Below, in pieces: positions 44,527-54,700 of a stretch of DNA of 64,000 nucleotides. Position numbers and translations under genes: made by a program. The first letter of the stretch is position 1; each line of letters begins with the position of its first letter. This DNA comes from Halomonas urumqiensis (GTDB lineage: Bacteria > Pseudomonadota > Gammaproteobacteria > Pseudomonadales > Halomonadaceae), in assembly GCF_003028575.1 (NCBI RefSeq), contig NZ_PYUD01000001.1, positions 1,116,001 through 1,180,000 of the forward strand, given 5' to 3'. Below the pieces are notes generated by a model that searched no databases, was not told the DNA's origin, and saw nothing but the letters and a program-made list of their open reading frames with translations.

Positions 44527-46626
44527 CTAGCGTGTTGCCAGGCCTAGCGCCCACAGGATGAAAGCGTCCTGACGGGCATTGTCGTGCCACGCCTTGAAGC
44601 GCCCCGAGGCGCCGCCATGACCCGCCGACATATCGGTACGCAACAGTACCGGGTTGCGCCGCTCGGCGCTCCGCGCGTCGTTGAGTTCGGTTAGCCGTGC
44701 ATACAGCTTGGCGGGCTCCCAGTAGGGCACGCGCGTGTCGTGCCAGCTGCCTTGCAGGAATACCGTGGGCCATGCCTGGGTCGAGAGATTGTCCAGCGGC
44801 GAATAGGCGCGGATTCGCTTGCGTGCGTCTGGCTCGTCGGGATTGCCCCACTCGGTGTATTCCGCGGTGGTCAGCGGCAGGTCGGGATTCTCCATGGTAC
44901 GCAACACGTCGACGAAGGGTACGTCGAGTACGGCTGCGCAGAAGGCCTGCGGGGCCAGGTTGAGGCTGGCGCCGACCAGCAGGCCGCCGGCGCTTGCCCC
45001 ATAGGCGGCGATGCGTTCGCCATCACTGATACCGTGTTCCACCAGGGCGTCACGGGCGGCGAGGAAATCGCGGAAGCTATTTTCCTTGTGCTCGAGCTTG
45101 CCAGCCAGGTACCAGGGTTCGCCGCGGTCGCCACCACCACGGACGTGGGCCACGGCAAAGGCCACGCCACGCGATAGCAGTTCGAGCCTTGCCACCGAGA
45201 ACCAGGGGTCGAGGACTTCGCCATAGGCGCCATAGCCGTAGAGCAGGGTGGGGCGAGGGTGACCAGTGAGATCGGCGCGCATCACCACCGAGACCGGGAT
45301 GCGCTCGCCATCGTGCGAGCGGGCCCAGAGCCGCTCACAGGTCAATTGTTCCGGTTTGAGGTCGCCATGTATCGGTTGCTGCTTGAGCAGCGTGCGCTCG
45401 CCGCTGTCCAGGTCGTGTTCGATCCAGCTCACCGGCAGCACGAAGGACTCCTCGCGCAGCCGCAGACGACGGCAATCGAAATGTGGCGCATCGCCCAGCG
45501 CCAGGCTGCAAGGGGTCTCCGGCAATGGCAACCGCTCGTCGCGAGTGATCCTGTGGTCGCGGGCGAGTTCGAGCACACGCAGGTGAACCTGGGCCCCGTG
45601 ATGATCCCGCTCGGTTATCACAAGCCCCCAGTCGAAGGCATCCAGCCCCTCGAGGGTATCGTCGTCACGGTGTTCGATCAGTGGCTGCCAAGTGTCTTCG
45701 TTCGCGGTGGTGTCTAGCCGCGAATCCTCGACCACGTCGAGCCGGAAATGCGCCGCGCTGCGGTTATGCAACACATAGAAGTGCCCGGGCCGGTGATCCA
45801 GTGACAGCTCGACCCCGTTCTCGCGCGGCCGGAAGCAGTGGGGTGGTGTGTCGGGAGCGTGAGCCGGGATCAGGTGACACTCACTGGTGTCCTTGGAGGC
45901 ACTTTCCAGCACCAGCCAAGCCCTGGAACGGGTCTTGCCCAGGCCAAGCCAGAACTCGGGGTCCTGTTCATGCAGGATCAAGCTCGGCTCGCCGGCGCTG
46001 CCTTCCAGCAGTGGCAGGCGCCAAACGCTTTCGGGGCGCTGGGTGGCGTCATAGCGTGTGAACAGCAGGGTTGCGTTGTCTTCCGCCCAGGTCAGTTCCG
46101 GGCCGATCTCCTCGAGAAGCTTGGCCGGCGTGCCGTCGGGCAGCGCCTTGATGAACAGTTCGAAGGTTTCATCGCCTCGTGTGTCCTCTGTCCACGCCAG
46201 CCAGCGTTCGTCGGGTGACAACGCCATGTCGCCGAGTTCGAGGAAGTCGTGGGTTGCCGCACGCGCCTCGAGGTCGAGAAAGGCCATGGCGCGGTCGGGT
46301 TTGCCATTGGGGTGTCTCCACCACACCGGGTAGTCGGCATCCACGGCCGTCTCGCTCCAGTAGGTGTAGTGATCGAGAGGCGTGCGCAGGCCATGGACCG
46401 CCAGTTCCCGGCGTGCCAGGTGGCCGTGGTAGAGTCGCTCCACCAGGTCGTCGAGTGGCGAGAACCAGCGGTCGAATTCGCCGTTTGCGGCCTCGAGGAA
46501 TTGTGTGACCCGCGGGTCGTCACGCGCTTCCAGCCAGTGCCAGGCGGGGTCGTCGTCGCGACGGAACCGAGCGACCGGGCTGTGACTGGCAAGTGGGTCT
46601 GTGGCATGCGGCGGCTGTGCTTTCAT
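44527..46626 (-). CDS. ptrB: Oligopeptidase B-type S9 serine peptidase
   Basis: A prolyl-oligopeptidase family enzyme of about 699 residues: an N-terminal beta-propeller (about 70-410) and a C-terminal alpha/beta hydrolase with the nucleophile in YGASAGGLLVG (near residue 542) and the His in MSAGHGGASGR. Oligopeptidase B cuts short peptides after Arg/Lys in the cytoplasm. The start is uncertain: ATG 46626 (MKAQPPHAT) or GTG 46662 (12 residues longer); neither has a clear ribosome site. The 11-base direct repeat CAGGCCTAGCG (44522-44532, 44539-44549) spans its stop codon. Confidence 0.9.
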   Translation of the reverse strand: MKAQPPHATDPLASHSPVARFRRDDDPAWHWLEARDDPRVTQFLEAANGEFDRWFSPLDDLVERLYHGHLARRELAVHGLRTPLDHYTYWSETAVDADYPVWWRHPNGKPDRAMAFLDLEARAATHDFLELGDMALSPDERWLAWTEDTRGDETFELFIKALPDGTPAKLLEEIGPELTWAEDNATLLFTRYDATQRPESVWRLPLLEGSAGEPSLILHEQDPEFWLGLGKTRSRAWLVLESASKDTSECHLIPAHAPDTPPHCFRPRENGVELSLDHRPGHFYVLHNRSAAHFRLDVVEDSRLDTTANEDTWQPLIEHRDDDTLEGLDAFDWGLVITERDHHGAQVHLRVLELARDHRITRDERLPLPETPCSLALGDAPHFDCRRLRLREESFVLPVSWIEHDLDSGERTLLKQQPIHGDLKPEQLTCERLWARSHDGERIPVSVVMRADLTGHPRPTLLYGYGAYGEVLDPWFSVARLELLSRGVAFAVAHVRGGGDRGEPWYLAGKLEHKENSFRDFLAARDALVEHGISDGERIAAYGASAGGLLVGASLNLAPQAFCAAVLDVPFVDVLRTMENPDLPLTTAEYTEWGNPDEPDARKRIRAYSPLDNLSTQAWPTVFLQGSWHDTRVPYWEPAKLYARLTELNDARSAERRNPVLLRTDMSAGHGGASGRFKAWHDNARQDAFILWALGLATR

Positions 46627-46677
46627 GTCGCGAGATGTACCATACTCGAAATGATCCTTCACGAGGTATCGACGTTG

Positions 46678-47112
46678 ATGTCCGATTCAATCCCCCTACT
46701 ATGGCTGAGCTACGGGTTTTTGTCGCTGATGGTGCTGTTGACCGGCTATCTTGGTCTGGCGTTCCTGCCGCGCCTGCCGCGGCTGGTGATTACCTGGCTG
46801 GTGGCCGGCGTGATGTGGATCCCGTCGCGTTTTCGTTTGCCGCTGATCGAGGAGGGGGAGTTTTACACTGGGCTTGCCCCGGCCATCATGGTGGCCGCCA
46901 TCGCGGTGCTCGAGGGCAATGGGTCGGTGTTCCTGCCGGCGGCCCTGCTGGTAGCGGTGGGCGCTTTACTCGGCGGTGGTGTGGGGATGTTGCTATGGTG
47001 GCGCGGCCGCGGTAGAAACCAGAAGCCCCATGCCGACAGGGAAGAGCGTGATTCACGACCAGTGCGCAAGCGCGGTGGTAACGACGAGCGCGAGGAGCCG
47101 GTGATCGGCTAA
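46678..47112 (+). CDS. Membrane protein of unknown function upstream of the VWA gene
   Basis: A 144-residue protein with four hydrophobic stretches (about 5-27, 32-50, 63-80, 82-102) and a highly charged, Arg/Glu-rich cytoplasmic tail (about 105-144). I do not recognise its family. Only 10 bases separate it from the von Willebrand A gene, so it likely works with it. GAGG is about 11 bases ahead of ATG 46678. Longer frames reaching left overlap ptrB on the other strand and are rejected. Confidence 0.7.
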   Translation: MSDSIPLLWLSYGFLSLMVLLTGYLGLAFLPRLPRLVITWLVAGVMWIPSRFRLPLIEEGEFYTGLAPAIMVAAIAVLEGNGSVFLPAALLVAVGALLGGGVGMLLWWRGRGRNQKPHADREERDSRPVRKRGGNDEREEPVIG

Positions 47113-47122
47113 GGAGCCGGGG

Positions 47123-48997
47123 ATGACCTGGTGGCAGAGGTTCACTCAGGCAGGGCATGCCGCACTTTCGCGCCTGTCGCTTTCACAAGGCATGGTGGCG
47201 CTGGTGGTCTTGCTGGTGGTGACGCCCGTGTTGGCTCAGCGTGTGCAGGAAAACCCGGACGTTCGGGTCATCATCGATATCTCCGGCAGCATGCGCGTAA
47301 ACGATCCCAACCAGTTCAGCGCCAGTGCGCTCGAGCTGCTGGTATCTCTGTTGCCTGACGATACGTCCGCGGGGGTTTGGACCTTCGGTGAACGCGTCGA
47401 CAATCCGTTACCCCTCGATAGGGTCGACGAGGCCTGGCGAGAGCGGGCGACGGCCCTTCGTCCAGCGTTGGTGGAGTACCAGCCGTACACTGATATCGAA
47501 GCGGCGGTACGCGAGGCGGCTTCCCCCGAGGCCAATGGCTGGCGCCATATTATCCTGCTCACCGATGGTGTGATCGACCTGTCTCCCTCACGTGGCGCCA
47601 AACCGGCGGTGGATGTCGCGTCGCGGCGTGAGTTGCTTGAGGTGCTTGGCCCGCGCTTGGCCGATCGTGGCATCGTGGTGCATGCCATTGCCTTTTCCGA
47701 TGACGCCGACCTCGCGCTCGTCGAGCAACTCGCACAGGCCACTGGCGGGTTGCCGGCGCTTGTCGAAACCCCTGAGAGCCTGCTGGGCGCCTTTCTGGAC
47801 ATTGTCGAACGCATCTTTCCCGCCGACCAGGTGCCTATCGAGGCAGAAGGCGACGTAGGGCGCTTTGCCATCGAGCCGGGGGTCGATGCCTTCTCGGCCC
47901 TGCTGTTCCATTCCCCCGAGGCCGACCCCTTGGTATTGGTGGGTCCTGACGGCACGGTCTACCGCTCCGATGACCTCCCGGATGGCATCAGCTGGCAGGT
48001 AGAGCCGCTTTTCGACCTAATCCGTGTCGAGGAGCCCCTGGCTGGAGAATGGCGCCTGCAAGGCGAACTTGGCGAAGGCAGCCGCATCAGCGTGGTGTCC
48101 AAGCTGAACCTTGTGACCTCACCACTTCCGGCGACGCTCTACCTGGGCGTCCCTGTGCCTGTGGACGCTTGGCTAGAGCGAGAAGGGGAGCCGTTCGGCG
48201 ACGACCTCGAAGGACTTGAGATGCGCGTCGAGTTGCGCGACCAGCACGATGACGTGCAGTCGGCCTTGCGGCTGGAACGCCAGGGCCAGCGTTTTTTCGG
48301 GGAGCTTCCGGCGCCGGCGCTGACGGGAGGCGCGCGGCTGTTGATCCGTGCCGAGGCCGAAGGCTTCACGCGCCAGCGTGTGCAGGCGGTCAACGTATTG
48401 CCGGTGATCAGCGCCACTCACCAACCTGCCGCTGAGCGGGTGAGGCTCACCGCCGAGCACCCCGAACTCGATCATGACAACACTGAGCTGGTCGGCGAGC
48501 TGGCCGGTGAGACCCTGACAGCGGAGCCGAGCGAGAACGGCGAGTGGCTGATGGCGCTGCCGCCTCTCGATGATAGTGTCAGCCAGCCGCTGATGCTGAC
48601 GGCCACCGTGACGCTTGATGGCGAGACTCGCGAGATTCGACTGCCCCGCCTGGTGCTCAACCCCGAGGCCGAGACCGGGCTTGGTGTCGCCGGGTCACGT
48701 TCGGGGGGGCCGCAATCCGAGCGTTTCCACGAGGATCTCGCCACTGGGTACCAAGGGCCTGGCGCCAACATCGCCGACCGATTCGTATCGTCTATCAACG
48801 CCATGGGTCGCCATGCCGTCGAGGCCTGGGAAGCAGGCGCGCCAGGTGTGTTGAGGGCGGCCAGGACCATCGGTAGCGAACCCCGCTACTGGGCGGCGGC
48901 GGCACTGGTCTGCGGGATATTGTTATTGTTGGTCATCACGGAAAGGATACGTCGTTCGCGTCGCCGGGTTGTCCATCGGGAGGAGCCACATGTGTGA
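47123..48997 (+). CDS. Von Willebrand factor A domain protein, membrane anchored
   Basis: A 624-residue protein: N-terminal signal or anchor (about 23-38), a VWA domain (about 45-235) with an intact metal-binding MIDAS motif Asp52-x-Ser54-x-Ser56 (VIIDISGSM) and the later Thr/Asp contacts ([17 protein letters not shown]), several beta-sandwich-like repeats (about 250-530), and a C-terminal helix (about 593-612) before a basic tail. The bulk would be periplasmic, with the tail in the cytoplasm. Such domains bind protein ligands. Its last 8 bases overlap the glutamine amidotransferase gene, indicating coupling. Confidence 0.88.
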   Translation: MTWWQRFTQAGHAALSRLSLSQGMVALVVLLVVTPVLAQRVQENPDVRVIIDISGSMRVNDPNQFSASALELLVSLLPDDTSAGVWTFGERVDNPLPLDRVDEAWRERATALRPALVEYQPYTDIEAAVREAASPEANGWRHIILLTDGVIDLSPSRGAKPAVDVASRRELLEVLGPRLADRGIVVHAIAFSDDADLALVEQLAQATGGLPALVETPESLLGAFLDIVERIFPADQVPIEAEGDVGRFAIEPGVDAFSALLFHSPEADPLVLVGPDGTVYRSDDLPDGISWQVEPLFDLIRVEEPLAGEWRLQGELGEGSRISVVSKLNLVTSPLPATLYLGVPVPVDAWLEREGEPFGDDLEGLEMRVELRDQHDDVQSALRLERQGQRFFGELPAPALTGGARLLIRAEAEGFTRQRVQAVNVLPVISATHQPAAERVRLTAEHPELDHDNTELVGELAGETLTAEPSENGEWLMALPPLDDSVSQPLMLTATVTLDGETREIRLPRLVLNPEAETGLGVAGSRSGGPQSERFHEDLATGYQGPGANIADRFVSSINAMGRHAVEAWEAGAPGVLRAARTIGSEPRYWAAAALVCGILLLLVITERIRRSRRRVVHREEPHV

Positions 48998-49802
48998 ATT
49001 GCTTGGCATGAGTGCCAATGTGCCCACCGATATCTGCTTCAGCTTCACCGGCTTTCTGCACCGTGGAGGTGGTACCGGGCCACACCGTGATGGCTGGGGC
49101 ATCGCCTTTTACGAGGAGGGCGGGTATCGGGATTTTCGTGATCCACACCCTTCTGTGAACTCGCCGATTGCCAGTCTCATCCGTGACTACCCCATCAAGT
49201 CGCATATCGTCATCAGCCATATTCGCCAGGCCAACGTCGGCAAGATACGCCTGGCCAACACCCATCCGTTCGTTCGAGAAATGTGGGGGAGTCCGTGGTG
49301 TTATGCGCATAACGGCCAGCTCAGCGGTTGGCAGTCGCTGCCCTTGACGTTCTATCGTCCGGTGGGGGATACCGACAGCGAGCATGCCTTCTGCTGGTTG
49401 ATGGGTGAATTGCGCTCGCGCTTTCCCGACCCGCCGGGAGGCGATGCCGAGCGCGTAGGCATGTGGCGCCTGCTGCATCAGCTGTGTGAGCGGCTGCGTG
49501 GGCTTGGTGTGTTCAACCTGCTGCTGGCCGACGGCGAGTATCTCTACACGTTCTGTTCCACCAAGTTGGCGCACATCACCCGCCGTGCCCCGTTCGGCAA
49601 GGCCAACCTCTCGGATGCCGAGCTCGCGGTGAATTTCGCCGAGCACACCACGCCCGATGACATCGTCTCGGTGCTGGCCACCGAGCCGCTCACCGACAAT
49701 GAAGAGTGGGTGCGTATGCTGCCAGGCGAATTGCTGGTATGGAGGAATGGGCGGATCGAGGCACGCTTCGGTTGCCGCGATACGGCGACCCTCGACGTGT
49801 GA
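48990..49802 (+). CDS. yafJ: Class II glutamine amidotransferase (YafJ-like)
   Basis: A 270-residue protein of the YafJ/GATase type 2 family. After Met removal the nucleophile is Cys2 ([12 protein letters not shown]). [29 protein letters not shown] and [11 protein letters not shown] are conserved parts of the glutaminase site. Stand-alone members have no known synthase partner. ATG 48990 has GGGAGGAG upstream and overlaps the VWA gene by 8 bases; the ATG at 48969 would put the Cys inside the chain, so it is rejected. Confidence 0.92.
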   Translation: MCELLGMSANVPTDICFSFTGFLHRGGGTGPHRDGWGIAFYEEGGYRDFRDPHPSVNSPIASLIRDYPIKSHIVISHIRQANVGKIRLANTHPFVREMWGSPWCYAHNGQLSGWQSLPLTFYRPVGDTDSEHAFCWLMGELRSRFPDPPGGDAERVGMWRLLHQLCERLRGLGVFNLLLADGEYLYTFCSTKLAHITRRAPFGKANLSDAELAVNFAEHTTPDDIVSVLATEPLTDNEEWVRMLPGELLVWRNGRIEARFGCRDTATLDV

Positions 49803-49897
49803 GTCGTTCTTGGATTGAATCGCTCTTTGAGTGAGCTGTTCTTGGTATTTGTCGTTCTACTTGAGGGAGGGCTTAAGCAGGCTGATGCTGGCGAATG

Positions 49898-49948
49898 TAA
49901 ACATGTGTTTCAATCGGTCGTTTTACAGCGTTGGCCGCCCGGTATAAG
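49898..49948 (+). promoter_or_regulatory. fadD promoter with PsrA-like operator
   Basis: TAAACATGTGTTTC (49898-49911) fits the AAAC-N4-GTTT pattern described for PsrA, a TetR-family regulator sensing long-chain fatty acids in pseudomonads. TTTACA (49922-49927) and TATAAG (49943-49948), 15 bases apart, form the nearest promoter-like pair, 64 bases before the fadD ATG. The link to a PsrA-type regulator is inference; no such gene is in the window. Confidence 0.45.
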
Positions 49949-50011
49949 GTAGTGTTTCGGGAAAACAACAATCGTCGATGATCCCCTTTCGACATCGCGG
50001 AGATTACGCCT

Positions 50012-51685
50012 ATGAGTGAGCATGCCAATACCCCGATCCTGACTGGCCCGGAACTGAGCGGGCTTTCCGAGTACCACGCCGTCACCGATGTGTTTCATGC
50101 CGCTGTCAAGCGACATGCCGATCGCCCCGCCTTTTCCTGCATGGGACAGACGCTCACCTTTGCTGATCTCGATCGACTGTCGGCGAATTTTGCCGCCTGG
50201 CTGCAGCACGAAACCCCGCTGAAGCCAGGGGATCGCATCGCCATTCAACTCCCCAACGTGCTGCAGTTCCCGGTCGCGGTGTTCGGCGCGATGCGTGCGG
50301 GCCTGGTGGTCGTCAATACCAATCCGCTTTACACCGAGCGCGAGATGGCCCACCAGTTCAAGGATTCCGGGGCTCGCGCCATCGTGATTCTGGCCAACAT
50401 GGCCGACAAGCTAGAACGTGTGCTCGGCAAGACCGACATCGAGCATGTGGTGGTCACCGAGCTTGCCGACCTGCATGGCTTGCCCAAGCGCCTGCTGATC
50501 AATGCCGTGGTCAAGCATGTCAAGAAGCTGGTGCCCGCATACTCGTTGCCGGGTGCTGTGCCATTTCGCCAGGCACTCAAGTCGGGAGCCGGGAAGCAAC
50601 ATCAGGATGTGCAGCGCGAACTCGATGACATCGCCGCGTTGCAGTACACCGGCGGTACCACCGGCCTTGCCAAGGGCACCATGCTGACTCACCGTAATCT
50701 GGTGGCCAATATGCTTCAGGCGCGCCTGGCGATCGGCACAGGGCTCAACGAGGGCAGGGAGGTGGTGATCGCGCCGCTGCCGGTCTACCACATCTATACG
50801 TTCACGGTGAATTGCCTGTTCTTGATGGAGACGGGCAACCATTCCATCCTGATCACCAACCCCCGGGATCTGCCGGCCTTCGTCAAGGAGCTCAAGGGGC
50901 TGCAATTCACTGCCTTCATCGGTCTCAATACGCTGTTCAATGCGTTGTGCAACCGTGAAGATTTCCGTGCGCTTGATTTCTCCAGGCTGCACTTGACCAT
51001 CTCAGGTGGCATGGCGTTGACCCGGGCGGCCGCGGAGCGCTGGAAGGAAGTTACCGGCTGCGATATCGCCGAGGGTTACGGGCTCACCGAGACCTCGCCA
51101 ATCGTGACGTTCAACCCGATGGATGCGCCCCAGCTGGGTTCCATCGGCAAGCCAGTGGCGGGCACCGAGGTCAAGGTGGTCGATGCCGACGGCAACGATC
51201 AGCCATTTGGCGAGCCGGGTGAGCTGTGCGTGCGCGGACCACAGGTGATGAAAGGCTACTGGCAACGCGATGACGAGACCGCCAAGGCCATCGACGCAGG
51301 CGGCTGGTTCCACACCGGCGACATTGCGGTGCTGCAGGATGATGGTTATATCCGCATCGTCGACCGCAAGAAGGACATGATTCTGGTCTCGGGATTCAAT
51401 GTCTATCCCAATGAGGTCGAGGAAGTGGTGGCTGCCCATCCCGGTGTGCTCGAGTCCGCGGCGGTCGGAGTGCCCGACGAGGAGAGTGGCGAGGCGATCA
51501 AGCTGTTCGTTGTGGCGCGTGACGAGAGCCTGGATGCCGAGACCTTGCGTGCGTGGTGCAAGAAGGATCTTGCCGGCTACAAGGTGCCGCGCTTCATCGA
51601 GTTCCGTGATGAGCTGCCCAAGACCAATGTCGGCAAGGTGCTGCGCCGCCAGTTGCGCGACGAGCCACAAAAGGCTGCCGATTAG
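50012..51685 (+). CDS. fadD: Long-chain fatty acid-CoA ligase
   Basis: A 557-residue ANL-superfamily enzyme that activates fatty acids to acyl-CoA using ATP. The AMP-binding P-loop YTGGTTGLAKG starts near residue 211, the YGLTETSP motif near residue 356, GWFHTGDIA near 431 and the FadD signature DRKKDMILVSGFNVYPNEVE near 450. Length equals that of E. coli FadD (561). It has its own promoter with a PsrA-like site and a strong terminator, and is thus a single-gene unit. Confidence 0.95.
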   Translation: MSEHANTPILTGPELSGLSEYHAVTDVFHAAVKRHADRPAFSCMGQTLTFADLDRLSANFAAWLQHETPLKPGDRIAIQLPNVLQFPVAVFGAMRAGLVVVNTNPLYTEREMAHQFKDSGARAIVILANMADKLERVLGKTDIEHVVVTELADLHGLPKRLLINAVVKHVKKLVPAYSLPGAVPFRQALKSGAGKQHQDVQRELDDIAALQYTGGTTGLAKGTMLTHRNLVANMLQARLAIGTGLNEGREVVIAPLPVYHIYTFTVNCLFLMETGNHSILITNPRDLPAFVKELKGLQFTAFIGLNTLFNALCNREDFRALDFSRLHLTISGGMALTRAAAERWKEVTGCDIAEGYGLTETSPIVTFNPMDAPQLGSIGKPVAGTEVKVVDADGNDQPFGEPGELCVRGPQVMKGYWQRDDETAKAIDAGGWFHTGDIAVLQDDGYIRIVDRKKDMILVSGFNVYPNEVEEVVAAHPGVLESAAVGVPDEESGEAIKLFVVARDESLDAETLRAWCKKDLAGYKVPRFIEFRDELPKTNVGKVLRRQLRDEPQKAAD

Positions 51686-51714
51686 GCGTCGACACGAGCG
51701 CAGCGTTACAATGA

Positions 51715-51753
51715 CTGCCCGCACCGGCATGGCCGATGCGGGCAGCTTTTCTT
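51715..51753 (+). terminator. Intrinsic terminator of fadD
   Basis: CTGCCCGCA (51715-51723) pairs with TGCGGGCAG (51737-51745) across a 13-base loop, followed by CTTTTCTT. The T-rich tract ends at the base before the ATG at 51754 proposed for hrpA. Confidence 0.85.
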
Positions 51754-54700
51754 ATGTCAGCCACCGGAGTCGATGTGCCCGACGTGTCCCCTGCTACTGC
51801 CTCCCATGACGCCTCGCCGAGTGTATTGGCCTCTCGTCCGCCGGCCGACGTGCTTGCGGCGCTTCGTCGTGAGCTCGATGGCGTCATGCTGCGTGACCGT
51901 GGCGTGCTCGAGAAGCGTCTGCGTGGGCTGAACCGGCGGCTCAAGGAGGGCAAGCCGGTGGACCGTGGGCTTGCCGATGTCGAACGTGCCATCGCGGCGT
52001 CATGCGAGCAGGTCGCCAATCGCCGACATCGCCCGGTGACCCTCGACTACCCGGCAAGCCTGCCGGTGGTCGAGCGCCGCGAGGACATCCTGGCCGCGCT
52101 GCGCGACCACCAGATCGTGGTGGTGGCGGGGGAAACCGGCTCCGGCAAGACCACCCAGTTGCCCAAGCTGTGCCTGGAGCTCGGGCTCGGCCGCCGGGGG
52201 CTCATCGGCCACACCCAGCCGAGACGCCTGGCGGCACGCTCGGTGGCGGCTCGCCTGGCCGAGGAAATGCGTGTGCCGCTGGGTGATCAGGTCGGCTATC
52301 AGGTTCGCTTCACCGACCAGACCGGCGACGACACCCTGGTCAAGCTGATGACCGATGGCATCCTGCTGGCCGAGACCCGCCACGACCCCGACCTCACGCG
52401 CTACGAGGCGATCATCATCGACGAGGCACATGAACGCAGCCTCAATATCGACTTCCTGCTCGGTTACCTGAAGCGGTTGACCGCCCGTCGGCCCGATCTC
52501 AAGGTACTGATCACCTCGGCGACCATCGACGTCGAGCGTTTCGCTGAGCATTTCGGACAAGCCGATGACCAGGGCCAACACCAGCCCGCACCGGTGGTCG
52601 AAGTGTCCGGGCGCACCTACCCGGTGGAGGTGCACTATCGCCCCCTGGTGCGCGATGCCGAAGACGAGGAGGATCGCACCCTGCAGGAAGGTATCCTGCA
52701 GGCGGTGGAGGAGATCGAGCGCATCGAGCGCGAAAAGGGTTGGCTGCATGGGCCACGTGATGTGCTGGTTTTTCTGCCCGGTGAGCGCGAGATCCGTGAA
52801 ACCGCCGATACGCTTCGCCGTGCCGACCTCAGGGGCACCGAGATTCTGCCGCTCTATGCCCGGCTCTCCAATGCTGAACAGAACAGAGTGTTCGCTTCGC
52901 ATACCGGGCGACGTATCGTGCTTTCCACCAATGTCGCCGAAACCTCGCTGACCGTCCCTGGCATCCGCTACGTCATCGACCCGGGGCTGGTGCGAATCAG
53001 CCGCTACAGCTACCGTGCCAAGATTCAGCGCCTGCCGGTGGAGCCGATCAGCCAGGCCAGTGCCAACCAGCGCATGGGTCGCTGTGGCCGGGTCGCCGAG
53101 GGGGTGTGCATTCGCCTCTTCGATGAGGACGATTTCCTGGCCAGGCCAGCGTTCACCGACCCCGAGATACGGCGCACCAATCTTGCGTCGGTGATTCTCT
53201 CGATGCTGTCGCTGCTGTCGTTGAAACCCGATGACATCGAACGCTTCCCCTTTGTCGACCCACCCGACTCACGCTTCATCAGTGACGGCTTTCGGCTGCT
53301 GTTCGAACTCGGTGCCGTGGACGAGCGCAATCAGCTCACCGCCACCGGTCGCAAGCTTGCGAGGTTACCCATCGACCCTCGGCTGGCGCGCATGGTGCTG
53401 GCGGGCGCCGAGCAGGGCGGTTTGCGTGATGTGCTGATCGTGGTGTCGGCGCTGGCGGTGCAGGACCCGCGTGACCGCCCAGCCGACAAGCGCCAGGCTG
53501 CCGACCAGGCCCATCGCCGCTGGCAGGACAGCGAGTCGGATTTCGTGTCGCTGGTGAACCTGTGGTATGGGTTCGACGCTGCCCGTGAGGAGCTCTCGGG
53601 CAATCGGCTGCGCCGCTGGTGCAAGGAGCACTACCTCAATTACCTGCGCCTGCGCGAGTGGCACGATACGTTCCGCCAACTGCGCCAGCTGTTGCGCGAC
53701 ATGCAGATCGAAGTCCCGGCGCCTGCCCCGAGAGCACCACTCACGGCGGACGATGCCCAGGAGGGTGACAAGGCGTTGGCCGAGAAGCGTCGCGAGAATG
53801 CCGTGCAATTGCACAAGGCGCTGCTACCGGGGCTGCTTTCTCACCTGGGGCTTGCCACCGAGAACCGTGAATACCTGGGTGCCAGGAACCGCAAGTTCTT
53901 CATCCATCCGGGATCGGGGCTGGCGAAGAAATCCCCCAAGTGGCTGATGGCCTTCGAGTTGATCGAAACCAGCAAGCTGTTTGCGCGAACCGTGGCCAGG
54001 ATCGACCCGCAGTGGATCGAGCCTGTTGCCGGGCATCTGGTCAAGCGCAGCTATTCGGAACCGCACTGGGAAATGAAGCGGGCCCAGGTGGTGGCAAGAG
54101 AGCAGGTGACACTGTTTGGCCTGCCGGTCGTCGCCGGGCGACGTGTGCATTACGGCCCTATCGCACCTCGAGAAGCGCGCGAATTGTTCATCCGGCGCGC
54201 GCTGGTGGAAGGCGAGTTCAAGACCCGTGGCGAGTTCTTCGGCCACAACCGCGAGTTGATCGAAGAGGTCGAGGACCTCGAGGACCGGGTGCGCAAGCGC
54301 GATATTCTGGTCGACGAGGAGACGCTGTTTGCCTTCTATGACGAGCGGATCCCCGAGCACATCCACAACGGCAAGGGCTTCGAAGCCTGGCGCAAGCAGG
54401 CCGAAAGAGACGACCCAAGCATTCTCAAGTTCGACCGCCAGGCGTTGCTGGCACGTGAGGCGGCCGAGGTCACCCAGGCCCAGTATCCCGATGAACTGGT
54501 GCTTGGCGGCGTACGCTACCCACTCAGCTACCACTTCGAGCCCGGCGCCGAGGATGATGGCGTGACCCTGACGGTACCGGCGGCGATGCTGTCGCAGCTT
54601 CCGCTGGCGCAGCTCGAGTGGCTGGTGCCGGGGCTGCTGCGCGAGAAGTGCATTGCGCTGATGAAGTCGCTTCCCAAGAGCATACGGCGACAGGTGGTGC

